From assembly GCA_020639295.1 (NCBI GenBank), contig JACKGY010000005.1, positions 444,954 through 508,953 on the forward strand: 64,000 bases of DNA. The letters are read 5' to 3'. The notes below the pieces were generated by a model that saw only the letters and a list, made by a program, of their open reading frames with translations, was not told where the DNA came from and made no database searches. This stretch comes from Planctomycetota bacterium (lineage in GTDB: Bacteria; Planctomycetota; GCA-002687715; DRQF01). Shown here one piece after another: positions 33,042 to 43,322 of the stretch. The position numbers were made by a program, and so were the translations under genes. The first letter of the stretch is position 1. The number at the start of each line of letters is the position of its first letter.

Positions 33042-33542
33042 ATGACGGCAAAGAAGAGCGAGGGATCCGGTTTCGCCGCGCTCACGGCCGGCGCCATGAT
33101 GAGCCGGAACATGGTGACGGTGCCGCTCGACGCCACCGCCCGCGAGATCGAGCGGGTCCTGATCGAGAACGACATCTCCGGCGTTCCGGTCCGAGATCAC
33201 TCCGAACGCATCGTCGGGATCCTCTCCTGGCGGGACGTGATGGAGTACTTCGCCCAGAGCCCGGAGAACGAACCCCACCGCCCACACGCCTTCTACCGGA
33301 TCGTCGACGAAGAGACCCTCGAGGAGGACGATGCCCTCGAGCTGCCGATCGACGACGGGGTGACGGCCCGCGACATGATGAGCTCGGATCTGCTCACGGT
33401 CGAGGAGACGGACGGTCTGAAGAGCATCGCGATCACGATGACCAGGCACGCCGTCCATCGGCTCCTGGTCCGGGACGCGGCCGGCGACGTCGTCGGCATT
33501 CTCAGTACCATGGACATCCTGCGCGCGCTGGCCGAGGCCTGA
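33042..33542 (+). CDS. Two-CBS-domain protein
   Basis: 166 residues made of a CBS pair: GAMMSRNMVTVPLDATAREIE with VVGILSWRDVMEY, and ARDMMSSDLLTVEETDGLKS with VVGILSTMDILRAL. CBS pairs sense adenine nucleotides or related ligands. No fused enzyme domain is present, so it may regulate in trans. It lies 25 bp upstream of the pyruvate:ferredoxin oxidoreductase gene behind a shared sigma-54-like promoter, suggesting an energy-sensing role tied to that enzyme (inference). Confidence 0.9.
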   Translation: MTAKKSEGSGFAALTAGAMMSRNMVTVPLDATAREIERVLIENDISGVPVRDHSERIVGILSWRDVMEYFAQSPENEPHRPHAFYRIVDEETLEEDDALELPIDDGVTARDMMSSDLLTVEETDGLKSIAITMTRHAVHRLLVRDAAGDVVGILSTMDILRALAEA

Positions 33543-33567
33543 GCAACGCAGCCTTAGAGGAAACCCC

Positions 33568-37127
<3,560 letters not shown>

Positions 37128-37131
<4 letters not shown>

Positions 37132-38141
37132 AGGTCGATCTCAGCACCAGCTGGATGGGCATCCCGTTGCCCCATCCCATCGTCCCGGGCGCCTCGCCCA
37201 TGAGCCTCGACCTCGACGCCGCGCGTCGGCTCGAGGACGCCGGAGCCCCGCTCCTGATCATGCACTCGCTGTTCGAGGAGCAGGTCGTCGGTGAGGAGCT
37301 GGCCACCCGGGTGGCCTACGACCTGCACGCCGAGTCCTATGCCGAGGCGACCAGCTACCTGCCGGACCCGGATCTCTTCAGCCTCGGCCCGGACGAGTAC
37401 CTGGAGCAGCTCGGCAAGCTGAAGCGGGCGCTGAACATCCCGATCATCGCCTCGCTGAACGGCGTCACCCAGGGCGGCTGGCTCGACTACGCCATGCTGC
37501 TGGAGCAGGCCGGCGCCGATGGCATCGAGCTGAACGTCTACGACGTGGTCATGAACCCGGATCGCGATGGCCGCTCGGTCGAGCGCGAGGTCATCGAGCT
37601 GGTCCAGGCCCTGACCATCCGCACCGACGTACCGATCGCGGTCAAGCTGTCGCCCTTCTACAGCTCGCTGCCCTGGTTCGCTCGCCAGCTCGCCCAGGCG
37701 GGCGCGGCGGGACTGGTCCTGTTCAACCGCTTCTTCGAGCCGGAGATCGATCCGGAGAACCTCGAACTCCAGCGGCACCTGGCGCCCTCCAGCCACGGTG
37801 AGCTGGCCCTGCGTCTGCGCTGGACCGGCATCCTCCGCGATCGCGTTCCCTGCGGCCTCGCCATCACCGGCGGCGTGCGCAACGGCCGCGACCTGGTCAA
37901 GTCGATCATGGCCGGCGCGGACACCGTCCAGGTGGTCTCGGTCCTCCTGGGCCAGGGCCCGGACCGCATCACCTCGATGCTGATGGAAATGGCGGAGTGG
38001 ATGGAGGAGCAGGAGTATCCGAGCCTGCGGGTGATGCGCGGCTGCATGAGCATCGAGCGCTGCCCGAAGCCGGCGGCCTATTCCCGCGCGAACTACGTCA
38101 AGATGATCACCGGCTGGGACGCGGGCCTGTTCCGCTCCTGA
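37128..38141 (+). CDS. Dihydroorotate-dehydrogenase-like flavoprotein coupled to nifJ
   Basis: 337-residue FMN-binding TIM barrel resembling DHOD: LPHPIVPGASPMSLDLDAAR, PIIASLNGVTQGGWLDYA, ADGIELNVYDVVMNP, PIAVKLSPFYSSL, GLVLFNRFFEPEID and the phosphate-binding ITGGVRNGRDLVKSIMAGADTVQVVS. It starts inside the nifJ stop (ATGA), so it is translationally coupled. DHOD-like proteins next to PFOR recur in many bacteria. Co-location suggests a redox role with PFOR-derived ferredoxin rather than pyrimidine synthesis, but substrate is unknown and I avoid the name pyrD. Confidence 0.85.
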
Positions 38142-38165
38142 GCCTGGAGCCCTTTCGTCTCCAAG

Positions 38166-38201
38166 AAGCGCCCGCTTCGGCCCACGGCCGAGCGGGCGCT
38201 T
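38166..38201 (+). terminator. Intrinsic terminator of the CBS-nifJ-DHOD operon
   Basis: Long stem AAGCGCCCGCT(T)CGGCC / GGCCGAGCGGGCGCTT with one bulged T and a 3 nt loop, followed by CGCTTTTG. Located 24 nt beyond the DHOD-like stop. Confidence 0.85.
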
Positions 38202-38476
38202 CGCTTTTGTCGATCGGTCGGTCCGGCGCCGCGGCCGCCGACTCGTCCCTCCCGGCCCTGCCCTCTTGCCCCCGCCGACGACCGGGCCGAGGCCGCATCT
38301 CTTTCTGAGACCTGCACATGGGGCGACGGCCCGGGAACGGCGCCGGTCCAGCCCACCGCGGGACCCGATCACGAGGCGTGGAAAAAGCCGTCAGGAGCGT
38401 CGGCTTTCCCGGCGGGAACTTCCCCACCACGGCGCGGGCTAGTCCCTTTCCCGGTCGAACGCTCTCAAATTGGTCT

Positions 38477-38510
38477 GCGGGAATTGGCAGCCGCAAGCGT
38501 GAATTCCCGC
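38477..38510 (+). promoter_or_regulatory. Inverted repeat, candidate upstream activator site
   Basis: Perfect 9 bp arms GCGGGAATT and AATTCCCGC separated by 16 nt. The centre is about 155 bp before the predicted sigma-54 start near 38648, the distance usual for enhancer-binding-protein sites. Functional role inferred. Confidence 0.4.
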
Positions 38511-38596
38511 ACACGATTCCGCCTCATCGGGGCTCCCAAGGCCTCATTGAGAAGCTTCCTCATTCCGAAATGACCCCCAAGTGCTGCCTCTCCCCT

Positions 38597-38615
38597 GATT
38601 TCCGGCCCGGAAATC
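38597..38615 (+). promoter_or_regulatory. 19 bp palindrome adjacent to the -24 box
   Basis: GATTTCCGG C CCGGAAATC is a perfect 9-1-9 inverted repeat ending 6 bp before the -24 element. A looser copy of its core, ATTCCGAAAT, lies at 38562-38571. Suits a dimeric regulator or operator. Confidence 0.45.
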
Positions 38616-38621
38616 CTGGTC

Positions 38622-38637
38622 TGGCACGGCTTTGGCT
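38622..38637 (+). promoter_or_regulatory. Sigma-54-type (-24/-12) promoter before porin-like gene
   Basis: TGGCACG, 4 nt, TGGCT. The -24 box is a perfect consensus, the -12 box has one mismatch (TTGCT expected), and GG to GC spacing is exactly 12 bp. Predicted start near 38648, about 96 nt before the ATG. Confidence 0.6.
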
Positions 38638-38743
38638 TAAGTGGGGGGTTACGCGAGGCCGGCTCTCGTGACGTCCCGGGCCTTCCGGACGCAAGGGTCA
38701 TCAAGACCACCGGCCCCGACACGAGGGAAAGTTCTCTGGAGAC

Positions 38744-40345
38744 ATGGAAATGCACAGGACCATGAAGCTCCTGGTGTTCGGCCTCATGGCCCTGAGCGCG
38801 ATCGCCTTCCAGGCGTCCGCTCAGAACGACCAGGACTTGCGCAGTGAGCTCCGTCGGCTCAACGAGGAGCTCCGTCGGATCAGTACCAACCAGGATGCCC
38901 TGGCCGTCGAGAACCAGCGGCTCGCCGCGGACAACGCGGAGCTGAAGCGTCGTCTGGACACGGGCGAGGTCAGCGCGAGCGATCTCGAGGCCTCGATCAA
39001 CGCCCTGGCCAGCGAGCTCGACTACGCCGGTACGACGGTCAACTCGGCCGCCAATCCGATCACGATGATGGCCCACTTCCGGTTCCGCGCCGGCTACACC
39101 ACCAACCGTGACTTCGGCGCCGACTTCGGCCCCGGCAACAATGGCGACGACGACAGCGGCACCTTCATCGATGCCCGCGTCAACATCGCCTTCGAGTATG
39201 CCCTGTCGAAGAACGTCACCACGCACTTCGAGGTGATCAGCAACGGCGAGTACCACAACGGCGATACCCCCAACAGCGGCAGCAACCTCGACAACGTCGA
39301 GCTCTACCAGGGCTGGGTCCTTCTGGACAAGCTCTTCGGCCGCGACGAGATCGGTCTGCGCACCGGCCGCCAGGAGATCGTCCTCGGCGATCAGTGGCAC
39401 TTCGGCAACAACGATTTCTTCGGCGGCGAGACCTTCGACTCGACGCTGGTCTGGTGGGGTCAGAAGGAGTTCTCGATCACCTTCATCTGGGCCAAGCTCG
39501 CGATCGACGACAACTTCACCACCCGCAACCATCCCTATGACACCTTCGGTGCCGCGGACGGCTACGACGACGACGAGATCTACACCCTGTACTTCACCTA
39601 CAAGAACATCGAGAACCACGTCATCGATCTCTACTGGGTGTACTTCAGCGGCGACTTCGGCGGCTCCGTCGGCACCCTCGGCGGCCCGCTGAGCGACGGC
39701 GACTCCGACGTGCATGCGATCGGCATCCGCGTCGCCGGCGTGTTCAAGGACATCGCGGCCGGACTCGACTACAAGGCCGAGTTCACCTACGAGACCGGCG
39801 ACCTCGACGTCCTCGGGCTCGACGTCGACAACTGGGCGGTCGAAGCCGGACTGGGCATCACCTTCAACAGTGACAACCTGTTCCGCATCTTCATCCGCTT
39901 CCTGTTCTCGGAGGGCGCGGACGGCAGCGATGCCGGCTTCCTCAGCGCCTACCCGAACCGTCACATGCAGGTCAACTGGGATGACCACACCGCCATCCAG
40001 GCCCGTTACGGCCTGATGGACATCATCCCGATGACCAACGTCATCACCGCCCAGATCGGCTTCACCGTCAATCCGAGCGACTGCTGGCAGTTCGGCGCCA
40101 CCTTCCTGGGTGCCTGGCACGACGAAGAGGTCGTGACCACGGACGCCACCCTGGACGACGGCATCGGCTACGAGATCGACGTCTTCGCGCACTACCGTCA
40201 CAGCGCCGAGACCACGATCACCTTCGCCTTCGGCGTGTTCATCCCCGAGGAGGGTGCGCCGCTGGTGAACTCGGCGACCGCCGCTGGAAGCAACGAGGAT
40301 AGCGCCGCCTTCCTCTTCTTCATCCAGTCGCTGACGACCTTCTGA
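38744..40345 (+). CDS. Outer-membrane porin-like beta-barrel with coiled-coil N-terminus
   Basis: 533 residues. A signal peptide ends at FQASA-Q (about residue 26). Residues 30-75 form a short coiled coil (RSELRRLNEELRRI, ENQRLAADNAELKRRLD). The rest alternates short amphipathic beta strands rich in aromatic, Asp, Gly and Asn residues and ends in a terminal Phe (SLTTF), typical of outer-membrane barrels. The motif YQGWVLLDKLFGRDEIGLRTG followed by RQEIVLGDQ resembles alginate-export-type (AlgE-like) porins. Highly acidic loops suggest metal or cationic-substrate handling. Start ATG 38744 has TGGAG upstream. Substrate unknown; regulation likely by sigma-54. Confidence 0.8.
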   Translation: MEMHRTMKLLVFGLMALSAIAFQASAQNDQDLRSELRRLNEELRRISTNQDALAVENQRLAADNAELKRRLDTGEVSASDLEASINALASELDYAGTTVNSAANPITMMAHFRFRAGYTTNRDFGADFGPGNNGDDDSGTFIDARVNIAFEYALSKNVTTHFEVISNGEYHNGDTPNSGSNLDNVELYQGWVLLDKLFGRDEIGLRTGRQEIVLGDQWHFGNNDFFGGETFDSTLVWWGQKEFSITFIWAKLAIDDNFTTRNHPYDTFGAADGYDDDEIYTLYFTYKNIENHVIDLYWVYFSGDFGGSVGTLGGPLSDGDSDVHAIGIRVAGVFKDIAAGLDYKAEFTYETGDLDVLGLDVDNWAVEAGLGITFNSDNLFRIFIRFLFSEGADGSDAGFLSAYPNRHMQVNWDDHTAIQARYGLMDIIPMTNVITAQIGFTVNPSDCWQFGATFLGAWHDEEVVTTDATLDDGIGYEIDVFAHYRHSAETTITFAFGVFIPEEGAPLVNSATAAGSNEDSAAFLFFIQSLTTF

Positions 40346-40394
40346 CCGCGCGCGCGGGGTCCCTTCCTGCAACAACCCCGCGTCGGCAACACCC

Positions 40395-40423
40395 GGCCCG
40401 CCCGGCCTTCACCCGGGCGGGCC
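40395..40423 (+). terminator. Intrinsic terminator after porin-like gene
   Basis: Arms GGCCCGCCCGG and CCGGGCGGGCC (11 bp) with a 7 nt loop, then ACC and a TTTTT tract at 40427-40431. Confidence 0.88.
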
Positions 40424-40618
40424 ACCTTTTTGTCCGGTGTTCTGGATCCCGGGGCGCATCGGCCCTCCCGGACGGGTGGGGATCGGCCGACTCATGGCGA
40501 GAAGATCGGGGGAATGACCGGATAGGTGGGGAGCTGACGCGGGCCGCGGCCCCGGGGACGAGGGCCGCCGGCGTCGGGCCGGCCCGCCCGGAGGCGGACC
40601 GGCGCCAGGACGGCGCGA

Positions 40619-41119
40619 TCAGTGGTGGTGGTGACCGCCGGGGCCGTGCGGGTGACCGTGGGCGAGTTCCTCCTCCGTGGCCGCGCGCATCGAGATCACC
40701 TCGATCGCGAAGTTGAGGGTCTTCCCGGCCAGGGGGTGGTTGGGGTCGATGGTGACCTGCTCCTCCCCCACCGCCGTGACCCAGACGGTCATGACCTGGC
40801 CATCGGGCCCATGCGCGCTCAGCGGCATGCCGACGTCGAGTTCGACCCCCTCGGGCATCATCGCGACCGGCACCTGCTGCTCGACCCCCTCCATCCGCTC
40901 GCCGTAGCCTTCGGCCGGGGCGACCGCGACGTCGAAGGCGTCGCCGACCTTGCGACCGGTGAGCTCGTTCTCGAGCCCGGGAACGATGTTCTGGGCTCCG
41001 TGGAGGTACAGCAGGGGCTCGTGGCCCACCGAGCTGTCGACGGTCTCGCCGCCATCCAGGGTCAGGGTGTAATGGATCGAGACGACCATGTCGTCGGCAA
41101 TGACGTCGTTGGCACTCAC
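40619..41119 (-). CDS. slyD: SlyD-like FKBP peptidyl-prolyl isomerase with His-rich tail
   Basis: 166-residue cytosolic prolyl isomerase and chaperone. FKBP core: VVSIHYTLTLDGGETVDSS, LYLHGAQNIVPGLENEL, GDAFDVAVAPAEGYGE; the inserted-flap domain follows (VPVAMMPEGVELDVG to TIDPNHPLAGKTLNFAIEV). The C-terminal tail contains seven His residues (HGHPHGPGGHHHH), a nickel/zinc-binding feature of SlyD. I chose GTG at 41119, with CCGGAG upstream, since it fits the family start; an ATG at 41182 adds an Arg-rich leader. Confidence 0.92.
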   Translation of the reverse strand: MSANDVIADDMVVSIHYTLTLDGGETVDSSVGHEPLLYLHGAQNIVPGLENELTGRKVGDAFDVAVAPAEGYGERMEGVEQQVPVAMMPEGVELDVGMPLSAHGPDGQVMTVWVTAVGEEQVTIDPNHPLAGKTLNFAIEVISMRAATEEELAHGHPHGPGGHHHH

Positions 41120-41496
41120 GGATCTGGCTCCGGCGAGCCGACCACGACGGGAACGAACCGACGTCCCGGTCTCGGACGGCAAGAGGATGGAAACGCCCCG
41201 AGCTTAGCCTCGTCGTCCGGCGAAGGCCAGCGGGCTTCCCCGGGTGCTGCAAGTGCTGCGAACGCGAGGCGGGCACTTTACAAGCACCGAACCGGCGATT
41301 AGTCTCGCGTCTGTCGATCGCCGGGTTCCTTCTGTGGTGGTTCGAACCCGCTCGAGCGTTCAAGCGACGCATCGCCTGCAACACTGCGGTCGGCATCTTC
41401 TACATCGGTAATCCAGTGACCGCCGCGCCTGTGGTCCGTCGTGCCCGCGTCCATCCCGGATCCGGCGGCGCCGGCGCATCGTGGAGAGGGAACGTC
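41120..41496 (+). other. 377 bp divergent intergenic region between slyD and regulator
   Basis: No gene seen. It contains a plausible sigma-70-type promoter for the rightward gene at 41277-41305 and a short direct repeat (GTGCTGC twice near 41244-41258). If the downstream gene begins at an upstream ATG at 41416 instead of 41497, the last 80 bp would be coding; that leader is Arg/Gly-rich and lacks a good ribosome site. Confidence 0.5.
41277..41305 (+). promoter_or_regulatory. Candidate sigma-70 promoter
   Basis: TTTACA at 41277-41282 (5 of 6 to -35 consensus), 17 bp spacer, TAGTCT at 41300-41305 (3 of 6 to -10). Would give a leader of about 185 nt for the winged-helix gene. Confidence 0.35.
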
Positions 41497-42195
41497 ATGC
41501 ATCCGGCCATCGACAGCAACGTGGGCCTGCGGCCCTTCGCCCGTATCGAAACCGAGGAGACTCCCCGCCTGAACGGCCTCGGCGGCGAGACCTTCAGCAC
41601 CGGCGAGAGCCTGCTCCTGCGCCTCTTCGCCCGCCTGGAGGAGATGCGCAGCACGGTCGACGCCCTCCGCTCCGAGGTCGCCCTGCTCCGCGAGGAGCAC
41701 GAGACCGGCGGCTTCGAGCGCGAGATCCACGGTGGCTCCCGCCAGAGCTTCCGGCTGCTGCCCGGCGGGCAGGAGGCCGAGGTCGACGGCGAGTCCTTCC
41801 GCCTCCACCTCCTCGCCCAGGTCGAGGCCGGCAGCATCCACCTGGCCCGGACCCGCCGTAACGGTCGGGCCGGCTACCTCGTCCTGCTGCGCCGCTCGCG
41901 CCTCGTCCGCAGCGAGAGCCTCGGTCCGCTGGAGGAGCGGATCCTGGCCGTGCTGGTGAGCCGTCGCGAGCGCCAGATCAGCGCCGGGCTCAATGCCCGC
42001 GAGCTCGAGGATCTCCTGGAGAAGGAGGCCAACGTCGTCCCCGAGCTGCCCAACAGCCCGGTGGACTCGTCGATTCGCTCCTCGGTCTGCCGCCTGCGCG
42101 GCAAGATCCTCCGCCTCGGCGGCCCGCGGGCCCGGCTGATCGCCAGCGAGGGTGGCTACCGGCTCCGTTCCGCCGGCGTCGCGGTCTCCGAGTAG
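41497..42195 (+). CDS. Putative winged-helix regulator with coiled-coil N-terminus (no receiver)
   Basis: 232 residues. After a short leader, residues 40-75 form a coiled coil (LLLRLFARLEEMRSTVDALR). A beta-rich middle (RLLPGGQEAEVDGESFRLHL) resembles the small N-terminal sheet of OmpR-type effector domains. The C-terminus, LEERILAVLVSRRERQ followed by VDSSIRSSVCRLRGKI and ARLIASEGGYRL, matches the recognition helix and wing of that family. There is no receiver domain, so it is not a classical response regulator. ATG 41497 follows GGAGAGGG. Its 3' end overlaps the convergent AttH-like gene by 40 bp. DNA binding is inferred; target unknown. Confidence 0.65.
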   Translation: MHPAIDSNVGLRPFARIETEETPRLNGLGGETFSTGESLLLRLFARLEEMRSTVDALRSEVALLREEHETGGFEREIHGGSRQSFRLLPGGQEAEVDGESFRLHLLAQVEAGSIHLARTRRNGRAGYLVLLRRSRLVRSESLGPLEERILAVLVSRRERQISAGLNARELEDLLEKEANVVPELPNSPVDSSIRSSVCRLRGKILRLGGPRARLIASEGGYRLRSAGVAVSE

Positions 42196-43322
42196 CCGAC
42201 CAGTTCCACGAAGCCGCGGCCGGTCAGCTCCCCTTCCGGCGACCGACCGCGGCAGCCTACCGCTCCCTCCCAGTAGGCCACGGAAAGCCGCATCTCCTGA
42301 TCGGCGACGAGGGGCTCGAGTTCCAGGTCGAGCCCTTCCCCCGGCAGCCGCAGCCGCCAGCGCGAGGGGTAGGTCGCCCCGGTGACCGGGCTCCGCCAGC
42401 GCCGCAGGACCTCGATCGTGAATTCCGCCGCCGCCAGCCTGCGACTCGTGCCGTCGCCGGCCACGATCGTGCCGTCGGCATGGACGACCCCGCCATCCTG
42501 CCGGTCGCGGAGCTGGAAGAGCATCAGGTCGCGACCGTCGTCGAGCTGGATGGAGAACCAGTCCCAGCCCGCCACCTCCGGACCGAGCACGCTCGTGCTC
42601 CACTCGTGATCCATCCAGGCCCGGCCCCGCACCGGGTGGCGGCGCCCGCCGATGACGATGGCACCACGCGCGGCGAGGCGCGTGAACGACAGGTACATCG
42701 AGGCGTTCCCCGGCCCTTCGCCCTTGGGCGAGAAGCCACCCTCGCCCTGGAGGACCAGGGGCTTGAGCGCCTCGAGTTCGAGCTCGAGCTCGAGACCACG
42801 ATCCGCGGCGCGGGCGACCAGGCGGTGGCGTTCGATGCCCTCGGCCGTCGCCTCGGCGCGCCAGTCCTCGAGCCAGACCCGGAAGGGTCGGGCGCTGGCT
42901 CCGGCTAGACCGAGCGCGCCGCGGGCGAAGCGCTCGCTGGCCTCGTGCCGCCCGCCCTCCGGATCGCAGATCGCCAGGTGGGCCATCCAGCTCTGGTTGC
43001 TGGCCCAGGCCGAGGCCGATGCCGGCCGCCGCGGCGCGAGCGCGCTGCGGAAGAAGGTGAGCTGGAAGGCGAAGGGCCGGCCGGACTCGTCCTCGAGATT
43101 CCCGGTCCAGTACCACCACTCGGTCCGGAAGTCGGGGTGCGCCCCGTGATCGGCCGGGAGATCGAGGGGCCGCGGGGCCTCGACGCGGGCGAAGCCCGCG
43201 ACCTCGCCCTCCGCCAGGGCCGCCGCCACGGAGACGAAGTCGGTCCGCGGCGCGACCGCCGCCTCGTCGGCGCCACAGGCCGCGAGGAGGGTGAGAAACA
43301 CCAGGACGACGCCACGCTTCAT
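42156..43322 (-). CDS. AttH/CrtC-like lipocalin-fold lipoprotein
   Basis: 388-residue lipoprotein (MKRGVVLVFLTLLAAC). The family body is recognisable: DFRTEWWYWTGNLEDESGRP, FQLTFFRSAL, GNASMYLSFTRLAARGAIVI, WMDHEWSTSVLGPEVAGWDWF, LDDGRDLMLFQLRD. Relatives include carotenoid hydratase CrtC and the predicted secreted hydrolase AttH that goes with AttEFG ABC genes. Here it directly follows a long FtsX-type permease (ATGA overlap) and its ATPase, reproducing that association. Likely receives or modifies a hydrophobic substrate at the outer leaflet of the envelope; reaction unknown. Confidence 0.85.
   Translation of the reverse strand: MKRGVVLVFLTLLAACGADEAAVAPRTDFVSVAAALAEGEVAGFARVEAPRPLDLPADHGAHPDFRTEWWYWTGNLEDESGRPFAFQLTFFRSALAPRRPASASAWASNQSWMAHLAICDPEGGRHEASERFARGALGLAGASARPFRVWLEDWRAEATAEGIERHRLVARAADRGLELELELEALKPLVLQGEGGFSPKGEGPGNASMYLSFTRLAARGAIVIGGRRHPVRGRAWMDHEWSTSVLGPEVAGWDWFSIQLDDGRDLMLFQLRDRQDGGVVHADGTIVAGDGTSRRLAAAEFTIEVLRRWRSPVTGATYPSRWRLRLPGEGLDLELEPLVADQEMRLSVAYWEGAVGCRGRSPEGELTGRGFVELVGYSETATPAERSR

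Larger units (their letters stand above)
38142..38743 (+). other. 602 bp noncoding region upstream of the porin-like gene
   Basis: No convincing gene: the open frames here lack ribosome sites and recognisable protein features. The region holds the terminator for the nifJ operon (38166-38201), a small hairpin-capable repeat (AAAGCCG at 38384-38390 and CGGCTTT at 38401-38407), a 9 bp inverted repeat at 38477-38510, a 19 bp palindrome at 38597-38615 and a sigma-54-like promoter at 38622-38637. Around 38461-38640 it is visibly less GC-rich than its surroundings. Confidence 0.6.
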
